From Aquabacter sp. L1I39 (GTDB lineage: Bacteria; Pseudomonadota; Alphaproteobacteria; Rhizobiales; Xanthobacteraceae): DNA of 64,000 nucleotides. Shown piece after piece: positions 1-8,974 of this stretch; the stretch's first letter is position 1; every line of letters begins with the position of its first letter. Location of the stretch: NCBI RefSeq assembly GCF_017742835.1, contig NZ_CP072392.1, forward strand, positions 955,388 to 1,019,387, read 5' to 3'. Made by a program: the position numbers and the translations under genes. Under the pieces are notes generated by a model. It saw only the letters and a list, made by a program, of their open reading frames with translations, searched no databases and was not told the DNA's origin.

Positions 1-151
1 GCACCGGCGGCGCGACGGGCTCGGGCGCGGGGCGCACGGCGGCCGTGCGGGCGCGGCGGCGGGGCTTATGCACCGCCTCGCCCTCGTCCAGATTCATCAG
101 GGCGAAGAAATCCGCCTGCTGCGCCAAGGCCAAAGCTCCGAATCGCCCCAC
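1..151 (-). CDS. Possible 5' part of an unknown gene, cut by the left edge
   Basis: An open frame reads leftwards from a GTG at 151 to the window edge without a stop, giving about 50 residues that begin MGRFGALALAQQADFFALMN and continue with an Arg/Ala/Pro-rich stretch. An in-frame TGA lies immediately before the GTG. No convincing ribosome binding site precedes it, so the true start may be the internal ATG at residue 19 or so. It follows the oxidoreductase gene on the same strand by about 45 bases. I recognise no family; the residue composition looks protein-like rather than like a shadow frame, but confidence is low. Confidence 0.35.
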   Translation of the reverse strand, partial: MGRFGALALAQQADFFALMNLDEGEAVHKPRRRARTAAVRPAPEPVAPPV

Positions 152-195
152 TCATATGGGGGCGGCGGGGAGATTACACCATTGGCGCCCGCCCC

Positions 196-1818
196 TCAGG
201 CGCGGGCATCCTCCAGGATCATGCGCGCGCCCTTCTCGGCGATGACGAGGGTGGGCGTGTTGGTATTGCCCGAGGTGATGGTGGGCATGACGGAGGCATC
301 CACCACCCGGAGGCCTTCCAGCCCCACCACCTTCAGCCGCGCATCCACCACCGCCATGGGGTCGGAGGGCAGGCCCATTTTGGCCGTGCCCACGGGATGG
401 AAGATGGTGGTGCCGATATCGCCCGCCGCCCGCGCCAGCGCGCTGTCCTCATCCGGCACGGCGGGACCGGGCAGGATTTCCTGCGGCGTATAGGGGGCAA
501 GCGCCTTCTGGCCAACGATGCGGCGGGCCACCCGGATGGAATCGGCCGCCACCTGCCGGTCCTCCTCGGTGGCGAGATAGCCGGGCCGGATCTCGGGGGC
601 GGAGGTGAACACATTGTCCTTCAGGCGGATGGTGCCGCGCGAGGTGGGCCGCAGATTGCACACGCTCATGGTGAAGGCGGGGAAGCGGTGGAGCGGCTCG
701 CCGAACTTGTCCAGCGACAGAGGCTGGACGTGGAACTCGATGTTCGCCCGCTCCTGCCGTGCATCGGAGCGGGTGAAGATGCCCAGCTGCGAGGGCGCCA
801 TGGTCAAGGGTCCGCGCCGGAAGAGGGCATATTGGGCGCCCATCCAGGCCCTCCCCAGCAGAGAATGGTAGCGGGTGTTCAGCGTCCCGATGCCCTGGAT
901 CTTGTAGATGAGCCGCAATTGCAGATGGTCCTGCAGATTGCCGCCGACGCCGGGCAGATGATGGGCGACATCGATGCCCTTGTCATTGAGATGCTCCCCC
1001 GGCCCGACGCCCGAGAGCAGCAGCAATTGCGGCGAACCCACCGCACCGGCGGCCAGAATCACTTCCCGGCGGGCGGTGAGCGTGCGTGGCCCGTCGCGGC
1101 CGGTCACCACCACGCCGGTGGCGCGGCGATTCTCGATCAGCACCTTGCGCACATGGGAGGCGGTGATCATGAACAGGTTGTCGCGGTCGAGCACAGGCTT
1201 GAGGAAGCCGCGCGCCGCGCTCCAGCGCACGCCGCGCTTCTGGTTGACGTGGAAATAGCCGGCCCCCTCATTGTCGCCGGTGTTGAAATCCTCCACCGCG
1301 CGAATGCCCGCCTCGCCCGCCGCCTGCCGCACGGCGTCCAGCAGCGGCCAGGTCATGCGGGGAAATTCCACCCGCCATTCCCCGCCTTTGCCGTGATGCG
1401 CGTTGGGGCCGAGGAAATGGTCCTCATTGCCCTTGAAGAGGGGGGCGAGATCGTCCCAGCCCCAGCCGGGCAGGCCCAATTGCCGCCAATGGTCATAGTC
1501 CGCCGCCTGGCCGCGCATGGAGATCATGCCATTGATGGCGGACGAGCCGCCGATCACCTTGCCGCGCGGATAATTGAGCGCGCGGCCATTCAGGCCGGGT
1601 TCCGGCTCGGTCTTGAAGCACCAGTCGGCGCGGGGATTGCCGGTGGCATAGAGATAGCCGACGGGAATGTGGAACCAGAGCCAGTCATCCCGCCGCCCCG
1701 CCTCCACCACCGCCACGCGGATATTGGGATCTTCCGAGAGCCGGTTGGCGAGGACGCAGCCGGCGGTGCCTGCCCCGACGATGATGTAATCGAAGATGTC
1801 GTCCACTTCCCCCGCCAT
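196..1818 (-). CDS. GMC family FAD-dependent oxidoreductase (choline dehydrogenase-like)
   Basis: A 540-residue flavoprotein of the glucose-methanol-choline family, which oxidises alcohols and passes electrons to an acceptor; the substrate cannot be read from sequence. The N-terminal Rossmann dinucleotide-binding motif GAGTAG is at residues 15-20, and the GMC signature containing GKVIGGSSAING spans about 86-97. The C-terminal domain carries the catalytic His (about 474, in FHPVGTAKMG) and the partner Asn (about 520, in SGNTNTP). Length is normal for the family. There is no signal peptide, so it is cytoplasmic. It is transcribed away from the matR gene. Betaine synthesis (betA) is not indicated by any neighbour, so I do not assign that symbol. 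Confidence 0.9.
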   Translation of the reverse strand: MAGEVDDIFDYIIVGAGTAGCVLANRLSEDPNIRVAVVEAGRRDDWLWFHIPVGYLYATGNPRADWCFKTEPEPGLNGRALNYPRGKVIGGSSAINGMISMRGQAADYDHWRQLGLPGWGWDDLAPLFKGNEDHFLGPNAHHGKGGEWRVEFPRMTWPLLDAVRQAAGEAGIRAVEDFNTGDNEGAGYFHVNQKRGVRWSAARGFLKPVLDRDNLFMITASHVRKVLIENRRATGVVVTGRDGPRTLTARREVILAAGAVGSPQLLLLSGVGPGEHLNDKGIDVAHHLPGVGGNLQDHLQLRLIYKIQGIGTLNTRYHSLLGRAWMGAQYALFRRGPLTMAPSQLGIFTRSDARQERANIEFHVQPLSLDKFGEPLHRFPAFTMSVCNLRPTSRGTIRLKDNVFTSAPEIRPGYLATEEDRQVAADSIRVARRIVGQKALAPYTPQEILPGPAVPDEDSALARAAGDIGTTIFHPVGTAKMGLPSDPMAVVDARLKVVGLEGLRVVDASVMPTITSGNTNTPTLVIAEKGARMILEDARA

Positions 1819-1976
1819 GGCGTCGGCCTCCCGGTCTTGTTGTCGGGACTGTGGCGGCGGGCCGGCACGGGGGCAAGCGCGACGCGCTGTCTCCCCGGCA
1901 CGATCCGCTGGCCAAGTCCATCTGCACTTGGGGCATGCCGCGCGCGCGGTGTGAATGCGCCATAAGTCGAAGGGCG

Positions 1977-2651
1977 TCAGCCGGCGGCGGCGGCGCCCTC
2001 GGTTTCGTCCTGCAAGGCGGTCAGGAGGGAGAGGAAGCGCTCGCCCTGCACCAGCACATGGGCGCGCATGGCGGCGGCGGCGGCCTCTCCGTTCCCCGCG
2101 AGCAAGGCGGTGAGAATGGCCTCGTGCTCGGCGAAGGAGGCGTCCATGCGCCGGGAAACGCGCAATTGCAGCCGGCGATAGGGTTGCAGCCCGCGTTGGA
2201 GTCGGCGGGCCTCCGCCGCCAGGACGCGGTTGCCGGTGGCGTCATAAATGGCCTGGTGGAACACCGCATTGGCTGGGTAATAGGCGCCCGTATCCCCCGC
2301 CTCCACCGCTTCGCGGCAGGCGTCATGGGCCGCCTCCAGGGCGTCGCGGTCGGACGGGTCCATGCGCTGGGCGGCCAGGCGCGCGCAGGCGCCTTCCACC
2401 TCCGACATGAGCTCGAAGGACTCAACCAGTTCGCGCGGGCCGAGCAGCACCACGAAGGCGCCCCGCCGGGGGCGAATCTCCACGAGGCCCGAGGAGGCGA
2501 GCTGGATCAGCGCCTCGCGGATAGGAGTGCGCGAGACCTGGAAGCGTTCGGCGAGGCCCACCTCGTCGAGCCGCTGCCCCGGCCGCAGCCGGCCGGCGAC
2601 GATGTCGTCCTCCAGCGCCTCACGCAGGCGCGGCGTGGCCTCTCCCCTCAC
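1977..2651 (-). CDS. matR: GntR family (FCD/FadR-type) transcriptional regulator, probable MatR
   Basis: A 224-residue DNA-binding regulator. Residues about 8-72 form the winged helix-turn-helix (VSRTPIREALIQLASSGLV is the recognition region), and about 80-215 the all-helical FCD ligand-binding domain with the usual Asp/His metal or acid ligands (AVFHQAIYDATGN, FAEHEAIL). It is divergent from matA-matB, separated by 244 bases holding an imperfect palindrome at 2712-2727. In rhizobia the divergent GntR protein MatR controls malonate genes in response to malonate. The assignment here rests on the position next to matA/matB and on the operator-like sequence, not on the protein alone. Confidence 0.85.
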   Translation of the reverse strand: MRGEATPRLREALEDDIVAGRLRPGQRLDEVGLAERFQVSRTPIREALIQLASSGLVEIRPRRGAFVVLLGPRELVESFELMSEVEGACARLAAQRMDPSDRDALEAAHDACREAVEAGDTGAYYPANAVFHQAIYDATGNRVLAAEARRLQRGLQPYRRLQLRVSRRMDASFAEHEAILTALLAGNGEAAAAAMRAHVLVQGERFLSLLTALQDETEGAAAAG

Positions 2652-2711
2652 CGCTTCGCTCCCTCAGCTTCAGCGTCACTTTAGCCACCCGCTCACATAC
2701 AGTCACGCCCA

Positions 2712-2727
2712 ATCTTGCATACATGAT
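2712..2727. promoter_or_regulatory. Candidate MatR operator
   Basis: ATCTTGCATACATGAT matches its own reverse complement at 12 of 16 positions, with the axis between GCA and TAC. It sits in the matR-matA divergent intergenic region, 60 bases from the matR start and about 170 from matA. From memory, the operator reported for Rhizobium leguminosarum MatR is TCTTGTA/TACACGA, and this site differs from it at only two positions. It also fits the TTGTA-TACAA style of FCD-type GntR operators. A leading promoter could not be assigned with confidence. Confidence 0.6.
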
Positions 2728-2895
2728 GATTGACGAACGATGCAAACGGCACTTAGATGTGTGTGAAGACGGGGGACGATCTGCGCCATGCCTCATCTGC
2801 CCACACAATGTCCCGAAGGTCCCCAGGGCAGCCTTGCAATGCGGGCCGCCGACCGGCCCAATGGACGCTGATCGAACAGGCGGAACGGCGACCTC

Positions 2896-4266
2896 ATGAG
2901 CTCCAACACCTCCTTCTTCGGCGACCTCCTGAACACCATTGCCGATCGCGGCCGGGCGCTTCTGGACCGCAACAGCCGGGTCAGCGGGGCCACCAAGGCG
3001 GCAACCCTGGTGGACCGCTGCCAGGATCTGCTCTCCGGCAAGGGCGAGGCCTCCGGCGTCGCACTCGCCACCGACATCCTCGACCGCTATGCCCGCATGA
3101 AGACCGGCGAGCGCATCGCCTTCTTCGAGGCCCTGCACGAGACCTTCGGCGCCGACGTGGCGCGGCTGGAAAAGGCGGTCGCCGCCTATGGCAAGTCGGG
3201 CTCGGAATCGGCCGTCGCCGAGATCCACCGCGCCAGCGAGCCGCGGCGGCAGGAATTGTTCCGCCGCTTCAACATGGCCGCCGGCGCCACCGGGCAATTG
3301 GTGCGCATGCGCGAGCACCTGATGGACGCCATGGTGCTGCGCCCCGACCTCGCCCCCGTGGACCGGGATTTCGGCCATCTCTTCTCCTCCTGGTTCAATC
3401 GGGGGTTCCTGGTGCTGCGCCGCATCGACTGGTCGACCCCCGCCAACGTGCTGGAAAAGATCATCCGCTATGAGGCGGTGCACGAGATCAAGGACTGGAA
3501 CGACCTCCGCGCCCGCGTCGACACGCCGGACCGGCGCTGCTACGCCTTCTTCCACCCGGCGCTGGTGGACGAGCCGCTGATCTTCGTGGAAGTGGCGCTC
3601 ATGCGCGAGACGCCCGGCGCCATCGCTCCCATCCTGGACCAGTCCCGCGCCCCGCTCGACCCGGGCACGGCGACCACCGCGGTCTTCTATTCCATCTCCA
3701 ATTGCCAGCGCGGGCTTGGCGGGGTGTCCTTCGGCCACTTCCTCATCAAGCAGGTGGTGGAGGAAATCTCCCGCGAGATCCCCTCGCTCACCACCTTCGT
3801 GACTCTGTCCCCGGTGCCCGGCTTCAGTGCCTTCGTGAAGAGCACGCGCGCGGACGAAACCTCGCCCATCCTCAACCCCGCCGACCGGCAGGCGCTCACC
3901 CGCCTCGATGCACCGGGATGGGAAGGCGACGAAGCCGCACGCACCGAGCTCACCCCCGTCATCAATGCGCTGGCCGCCCATTATTTCCTGGTGGCGCGCA
4001 CCGCCAAGGGCAAGCCGCTCGACCCGGTGGCGCGCTTTCACCTCGGCAATGGCGCGCGGCTCGAACGCATCAATCCCATGGGCGACCTCTCGCCCAAAGG
4101 CATCGCCCAGGCCGCCGGCCTGATGGTGAATTACCGCTATGTCCTGGCCGACATCGAGAAGAACCACGAAGCCTATGCCGGCAAGGGCGAGGTCGTGGCG
4201 AGCGCTCCCGTCAAGAAACTGCTGCGTGGCGAGGCCAGCGCGCGCAGCCTGGTGCCGGTGCAATGA
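2896..4266 (+). CDS. matA: Malonyl-CoA decarboxylase
   Basis: Converts malonyl-CoA to acetyl-CoA and CO2. The 456-residue protein has an N-terminal helical part (about 1-150) and a C-terminal GNAT-like catalytic part. The family's catalytic Ser is visible as S305 in TLSPVPGF and the catalytic His as H382 in RFHLGNGARLERIN. It starts the malonate operon, divergent from matR, and its stop codon overlaps the matB start as ATGA, so the two are translationally coupled. There is no targeting peptide; the enzyme is cytoplasmic. With MatB it forms the malonate to acetyl-CoA route. The ATG has only a weak upstream purine stretch. Confidence 0.95.
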   Translation: MSSNTSFFGDLLNTIADRGRALLDRNSRVSGATKAATLVDRCQDLLSGKGEASGVALATDILDRYARMKTGERIAFFEALHETFGADVARLEKAVAAYGKSGSESAVAEIHRASEPRRQELFRRFNMAAGATGQLVRMREHLMDAMVLRPDLAPVDRDFGHLFSSWFNRGFLVLRRIDWSTPANVLEKIIRYEAVHEIKDWNDLRARVDTPDRRCYAFFHPALVDEPLIFVEVALMRETPGAIAPILDQSRAPLDPGTATTAVFYSISNCQRGLGGVSFGHFLIKQVVEEISREIPSLTTFVTLSPVPGFSAFVKSTRADETSPILNPADRQALTRLDAPGWEGDEAARTELTPVINALAAHYFLVARTAKGKPLDPVARFHLGNGARLERINPMGDLSPKGIAQAAGLMVNYRYVLADIEKNHEAYAGKGEVVASAPVKKLLRGEASARSLVPVQ

Positions 4267-5795
4267 CCACAGCCAAGAAGAACCATCTCTTCTCCGCCTT
4301 CGAGGCGGCGATCCCTGCCCTCGACAAGGCCCTCGTGCTGCATCCCGATGGTGGCCGCGAGACCTATGCGGACGCGCTCGCGCTGTCGGCGCGCCTTGCC
4401 CATCTCCTGGTGGCGCGCGGCGTGAAGCCGGGCGACCGGGTGGCGGTGCAGGTGGAGAAATCCTGGACGGCGCTGGCGCTCTATCTGGCCGCCGTGCGGG
4501 CGGGGGCGGTCTATCTGCCGCTCAACACGGCCTATACGCTGGCGGAGATCGAATATTTCCTCTCCGACGCCGAGCCGACCGTCATGGTGGCGCGGCCGGA
4601 AGTGGCTGATGACATGCGCGCGCTGGCGACCCGCCTCGGCGTGCCCCATGTGGAAACGCTGGGCACCGACGGGAAGGGCTCGCTCACCGAAGGGGCGGAA
4701 GGCTTACCCGAGACCTTCGAGAACGTGCCGCGCGGGCCCGATGACCTCGGTGGCATCCTCTACACGTCCGGCACCACGGGCCGGGCCAAAGGGGCCATGC
4801 TCTCGCACGAGAACCTCCTGTCCAACGCTTTGACGCTCCGCGACTATTGGCGCTTCACGTCGAACGACGTGCTGATCCACGCGCTGCCCATCTTCCACAC
4901 CCACGGCCTGTTCGTGGCCACCAACATCATCCTCTTGTCCGGCGCGTCCATGATCTTCTGCCCGAAGTTCGACGCCCGCGAGGCCCTGTCCCTCATGCCC
5001 AAGGCGACCTCGCTCATGGGCGTGCCCACCTTCTATACCCGCCTCCTCGACCAGCCCGGCCTCACACGGGAGGCCACCGCGCACATGCGCCTGTTCGTCT
5101 CCGGCTCCGCTCCGCTCCTGGCCGAGACGCACCGCGCCTTCCGCGAGCGCACGGGACAGGCGATCCTGGAGCGCTACGGCATGACCGAGACCGGCATGAA
5201 CACCTCCAATCCCTATGACGGGGACAGGCGGGCCGGCACGGTGGGCTTCCCGCTCCCGGGCATCGACCTGCGGGTGACCAACCCGGAGACCGGCGCGGTT
5301 GTAGGCACCGACGAGATCGGCATGATCGAGGTGAAGGGCCCGAACGTGTTCAAGGGCTATTGGCGGATGCCGGAGAAGACTGCCTCCGAATTCCATGACG
5401 GCTTCTTCATCACCGGCGACCTCGGCAAGGTGGATGGCGACGGCTATGTCCACATTGTCGGGCGCGGCAAGGACCTCGTCATCACCGGCGGATTCAATGT
5501 CTACCCGAAGGAAATCGAGGGCGAGATCGACGCCATTCCCGGCGTGCTGGAAAGCGCCGTCATCGGCCTGCCCCACAAGGATTTCGGCGAGGGCGTGACC
5601 GCCGTGGTGGTGCGCACCAAGGGCGCGACCCTCACCGAGGCGGAGATCCACAAGGCGCTGGAGGAGCGGCTCGCCAAGTTCAAGCAGCCCAAGCGCGTTT
5701 TCTTCGTCGACGAACTGCCCCGCAACACCATGGGCAAGGTGCAGAAGAACGTGCTGCGCGAGACCTACAAGGACGCGTATCAGTCCGCCGCGTAA
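4263..5795 (+). CDS. matB: Malonyl-CoA synthetase (malonate-CoA ligase)
   Basis: A 510-residue member of the ANL adenylate-forming superfamily that activates malonate to malonyl-CoA with ATP and CoA. The P-loop-like motif YTSGTTGRAKG is at 167-177. The A5-type motif YGMTETG follows, the hinge region contains TGDLGKVDGDGYVHIVGR, and the catalytic lysine is K492 in NTMGKVQK. The start is the ATG in the ATGA overlap with matA, which gives the usual family length. Methylmalonate may also be used by family members. Position between the decarboxylase and a TRAP transporter supports malonate as substrate. A GC-rich hairpin follows at 5833-5854 before matP. Confidence 0.94.
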   Translation: MTTAKKNHLFSAFEAAIPALDKALVLHPDGGRETYADALALSARLAHLLVARGVKPGDRVAVQVEKSWTALALYLAAVRAGAVYLPLNTAYTLAEIEYFLSDAEPTVMVARPEVADDMRALATRLGVPHVETLGTDGKGSLTEGAEGLPETFENVPRGPDDLGGILYTSGTTGRAKGAMLSHENLLSNALTLRDYWRFTSNDVLIHALPIFHTHGLFVATNIILLSGASMIFCPKFDAREALSLMPKATSLMGVPTFYTRLLDQPGLTREATAHMRLFVSGSAPLLAETHRAFRERTGQAILERYGMTETGMNTSNPYDGDRRAGTVGFPLPGIDLRVTNPETGAVVGTDEIGMIEVKGPNVFKGYWRMPEKTASEFHDGFFITGDLGKVDGDGYVHIVGRGKDLVITGGFNVYPKEIEGEIDAIPGVLESAVIGLPHKDFGEGVTAVVVRTKGATLTEAEIHKALEERLAKFKQPKRVFFVDELPRNTMGKVQKNVLRETYKDAYQSAA

Positions 5796-5832
5796 CACCG
5801 GACCGGCCGCACCGGCCGCCGGACCATGAAGA

Positions 5833-5854
5833 CGCCGCCGGTCCGCCGGCGGCG
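5833..5854 (+). other. GC-rich intercistronic hairpin (UCCG loop) between matB and matP
   Basis: CGCCGCCGG and CCGGCGGCG form a perfect 9-bp stem around TCCG. No T-tract follows (AAGCAAAAAACC instead), so it is more likely an mRNA-stabilising or processing structure than an intrinsic terminator. It lies in the 212-base gap separating the enzyme genes from the transporter genes. Confidence 0.5.
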
Positions 5855-6007
5855 AAGCAAAAAACCCGTTCCGGCCGCCAAGCCGCACGGGCCGCAGCGC
5901 GGTCACCGCGCGCGGGACAGTACGCGTCAGCGTCACGCCGCACCGGACACCGGGCGGCTTCCGAGGAAACGCCAGGGCCGCCATGCGGCCGCCACAAGGA
6001 GAAAGCC

Positions 6008-7045
6008 ATGACCGGTTCCCCCGGGTCGAAAGCCCCCCGCGCCCGTCGCACCACCCTGCGCCAGATGGCCTTCGCGGCTGGCGCCTGCCTGCTGATGACA
6101 GCCCCGGCTCTGGCGCAGGACATCACCCTGCGCGCCTCGCACCAGTTTCCCGGCGGCAAGGGCGATCCGCGCGACGAAATGGTCCAGATGATCGCCCGTG
6201 ACGTGGAAGCCGCCAATGTGGGCCTGAAGATCCAGGTCTTCCCCGGCGCCTCCCTCTACAAGCCCAACGAGCAGTGGGGCGCGCTGACCAAGGGCCAGTT
6301 GGACATTTCCTCCTTCCCGCTGGACTACGCCTCCGGCCGCGTGCCGCAATTCTCCGCCACCCTCATGCCGGGGCTGGTGCGCAATTTCGACCGCGCCGAG
6401 CGCCTCAACGACTCGCCCTTCATGGAGGAGATCAAGAAGATCGTGGAGGCCCAGGGCGCCATCGTGATTGCCGATGCCTGGCTGTCCGGCGCCTTCGCCT
6501 CCAAGAAGGGCTGCATCACCAACCCCGACAGCATCAAGGGCCAGGTGACCCGCGCCGCCGGCCCCGCCTTCGAGCAGATGCTGGCGGCGGCGGGCGCCTC
6601 CATCGCCTCCATGCCCTCATCCGAAATCTATTCGGGCATGCAGACCGGCGTGCTGGATGCCACCAACACCTCGTCCGAGAGCTTCGTCTCCTATCGCCTC
6701 TACGAGCAGGTCAAGTGCCTGACCGCGCCGGGCAAGAATGCGCTCTGGTTCATGTATGAGCCGGTGCTCATGTCCAAGCAGGTGTTCAACCGCTTGAAGC
6801 CCGACCAGCAGAAGGCGATCCTCGCCGCCGGCAAGAAGGCGCAGGCCTGGTTCTCCGAGCAGGTGAAGAATGGCGACCAGAAGCTGATCGACACCTTCAA
6901 GAAGGCCGGCGTGGAAGTGGTGGAGATGTCCGCCTCCGACTATGACGCCTGGCTGAAGGTGGCGCAGGAGAGCTCGTACAAGAACTTCTCCGAGAAGGTG
7001 AAGGGTGGCGACGAGCTGATCAAGAAGGCCCTGGCGGTTCAGTGA
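6008..7045 (+). CDS. matP: TRAP transporter substrate-binding protein (DctP family), probable malonate binding
   Basis: A 345-residue periplasmic binding protein of a tripartite ATP-independent periplasmic transporter. The signal peptide has a twin-Arg-containing n-region, a hydrophobic core at about 20-33, and probable cleavage after ALAQ (residue 37). The mature part has the DctP fold hallmarks, including the carboxylate-binding Arg region and the SEIYSGMQTGVLDATNTS segment near residues 204-220. AAGGAG seven bases upstream supports the ATG. It is followed by the two membrane subunits. In Sinorhizobium meliloti the malonate operon is matPQMAB; the same genes occur here with the enzymes first. 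Malonate specificity is inferred from context. Confidence 0.88.
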   Translation: MTGSPGSKAPRARRTTLRQMAFAAGACLLMTAPALAQDITLRASHQFPGGKGDPRDEMVQMIARDVEAANVGLKIQVFPGASLYKPNEQWGALTKGQLDISSFPLDYASGRVPQFSATLMPGLVRNFDRAERLNDSPFMEEIKKIVEAQGAIVIADAWLSGAFASKKGCITNPDSIKGQVTRAAGPAFEQMLAAAGASIASMPSSEIYSGMQTGVLDATNTSSESFVSYRLYEQVKCLTAPGKNALWFMYEPVLMSKQVFNRLKPDQQKAILAAGKKAQAWFSEQVKNGDQKLIDTFKKAGVEVVEMSASDYDAWLKVAQESSYKNFSEKVKGGDELIKKALAVQ

Positions 7046-7051
7046 GGCCTC

Positions 7052-7080
7052 GCCGGCTCTCCCGCTTTGGGGGAGCCGGC
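7052..7080 (+). other. Intercistronic hairpin after the binding-protein gene
   Basis: A 12-bp stem (7052-7063 with 7069-7080, one G-U pair) around GCTTT lies just after the matP stop and before matQ. Such hairpins behind solute-binding-protein genes commonly protect the upstream mRNA, giving more binding protein than permease. There is no T-tract. Confidence 0.5.
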
Positions 7081-7145
7081 AGTCCTTCCAGCCCCTTTCG
7101 CGTCCAGACCTCCCGCGTCCGGTTCCTTCCGCCGAAGGCTGATCC

Positions 7146-7652
7146 ATGACCCGCCTGTTCCTGTCCGCCGTGGACATGCTCTCCAAGCTCGCCGGCGTCC
7201 TCGCGGCGCTGATGCTGGTCTCCGCCATGCTGGTGACCTGCCAGATGATCTTCCTGCGCTACGTCTTCCGCGCGCCCACCATCTGGCAGACCGACTTCGT
7301 GGTCTTCACCGCCACCGCCGCCGTCTTTCTCGGCGCGCCTTATGTGCTGCTGACGCGCGGCCATGTGGGCGTCGACGTGATCGAGATGGTGATGCCGCCG
7401 GGGCCGCGCCGGCTCCTGGGGCTCATCGGTGCCGTCTTCGGCCTGCTGTTCTGCCTCGCCATGAGCGTGGCGAGCCTCATCTTCTTCCACGAAGCCTATG
7501 TGAATGAATGGCGCACCTCCACGGTGGCCGCCATCACCCTGTGGGTGCCGCTGCTGCCGCTGCCCGTGGGGTTCGTCCTCCTCTCCCTGCAATATGTGGC
7601 CGAGATCATCCGCCGGGTGCAGGGCCGCGCGCCGTTCGGAGCACACGCATGA
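7146..7652 (+). CDS. matQ: TRAP transporter small permease (DctQ family)
   Basis: A 168-residue inner-membrane protein with four predicted membrane segments (about 15-37, 50-68, 88-112 and 130-152), the standard DctQ layout. It pairs with the large permease to move substrate delivered by the periplasmic binding protein, driven by the sodium gradient. The final codons overlap the next start as ATGA (7649-7652), coupling it to matM. The conserved small-permease region around TIWQTDFVVFTATAAVFLGA is present. No anomaly is seen. Confidence 0.88.
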   Translation: MTRLFLSAVDMLSKLAGVLAALMLVSAMLVTCQMIFLRYVFRAPTIWQTDFVVFTATAAVFLGAPYVLLTRGHVGVDVIEMVMPPGPRRLLGLIGAVFGLLFCLAMSVASLIFFHEAYVNEWRTSTVAAITLWVPLLPLPVGFVLLSLQYVAEIIRRVQGRAPFGAHA

Positions 7653-8974
7653 TGGCCCTGTCTCCCGCGCTCTCCGGCCTTCTGATCGTCGGCCTCCTGC
7701 TGGCGCTGCTCGCCACCGGCATGCCCATCGCCTTCGCGCTCGGCCTGTCCGCCATTGGCGGCCTGCTCATCGCCTCCGGCCCCGGCGTGTTCGAGGTGCT
7801 GGCGGAGACCATGTTCGCCGGCATCGCCTCGCTGGCCTATGTGTCCATCCCCATGTTCGTGCTCATGGGCGCGGCCGTGGCCGCGACGCCGGCCGGGCGT
7901 GACCTCTACGAGGCCCTCGACCGCTGGCTGAACCGGGTGCCGGGGGGCCTGGTCCTGTCCAATATCGGCGCCTGCGCCATCTTCGCCGGCATGACGGGAT
8001 CGAGCCCCGCCACCTGCGCCGCCATCGGCAAGATGGGCATTCCTGAAATGCTCAAGCGCGGCTATCCGGCCTCGGTGGCCACCGGCTCCATCTGCGCGGG
8101 CGGCACGCTTGGCATTCTCATCCCGCCTTCGGTGACGCTCATCGTCTATGGCATCGCCACCGAGACCTCCATCGGCCGCCTCTTCCTGGCCGGCGTGATG
8201 CCGGGCCTGATGCTCACCGTCATGTTCATGGCCTGGGCGCTGATCGACTGCCGGCGCAAGAAGTTTTCGTTCGATGGAGCGGGCAAGATCTTCACGCTGG
8301 GCGAGAAGTTCGCCGCCCTGCCGAAGGTGACGCCCTTCCTGCTCATCATCGCCGGAACGCTCTATGTGCTCTATGGCGGGGTGGCCACCCCCTCCGAGGC
8401 GGCGGGCGCGGGGGCGTTCCTGACGCTCGGCGTCGTCATCATCATGTACCGGCTGTTCCAGCCCAAGCCCATCATCGACATCTTCAGCGCCACCATGCGC
8501 GAGAGCGTGATGATCATGATGATCATGGCCTCGGCAGAATTGTTCGCCTTCGCCTTGTCCTCGCTCTTCATCACCCAGTCGGTCGCCGCCTCCATCGCCG
8601 GGCTGGAGGTGAACCGCTGGGTGCTGATGGGGCTCATCAACGTCTTCCTCCTGGTGGCCGGCATGTTCCTGCCGCCGGTGGCGATCATCGTGATGTCGGC
8701 GCCGCTGCTCTATCCCATCATCGTCAGCTCAGGCTTCGATCCCTATTGGTTCGCCGTGGTGCTGACCATCAATATGGAGATCGGGCTCATCACGCCGCCG
8801 GTGGGGCTCAACCTGTTCGTGGTCAATGCCATCGCCCCCCAGGTGCGCACCAGCGAAGTGCTGTGGGGCGCCTTTCCCTATGTGCTGACCATGATCCTCG
8901 GCATCGTCATCCTGTCCATCTTCCCCGGCATCGCCACCTGGCTGCCGGACCTGGTGATGGGCCCGGCCCAATAG
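7649..8974 (+). CDS. matM: TRAP transporter large permease (DctM family)
   Basis: A 441-residue multi-spanning membrane protein of the ion-transporter superfamily that forms the transport channel with MatQ. Family features are GMPIAFALG near the N-terminus, GSSPATCAAIGKMGIPEMLKRGY in the middle, and the LITPPVGLNLFV motif near the C-terminus. The frame is open further upstream, but the start is placed at the ATG overlapping the matQ stop because translation from there gives the canonical N-terminus; a second ATG follows immediately. GC-rich small hairpins but no T-tract follow the stop, so transcription may continue into the hydrolase gene. Confidence 0.9.
   Translation: MMALSPALSGLLIVGLLLALLATGMPIAFALGLSAIGGLLIASGPGVFEVLAETMFAGIASLAYVSIPMFVLMGAAVAATPAGRDLYEALDRWLNRVPGGLVLSNIGACAIFAGMTGSSPATCAAIGKMGIPEMLKRGYPASVATGSICAGGTLGILIPPSVTLIVYGIATETSIGRLFLAGVMPGLMLTVMFMAWALIDCRRKKFSFDGAGKIFTLGEKFAALPKVTPFLLIIAGTLYVLYGGVATPSEAAGAGAFLTLGVVIIMYRLFQPKPIIDIFSATMRESVMIMMIMASAELFAFALSSLFITQSVAASIAGLEVNRWVLMGLINVFLLVAGMFLPPVAIIVMSAPLLYPIIVSSGFDPYWFAVVLTINMEIGLITPPVGLNLFVVNAIAPQVRTSEVLWGAFPYVLTMILGIVILSIFPGIATWLPDLVMGPAQ

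Noticed and set aside
397..1965. 522-codon open frame on the plus strand
   Set aside because: Antisense to the GMC oxidoreductase, with no recognisable domain.
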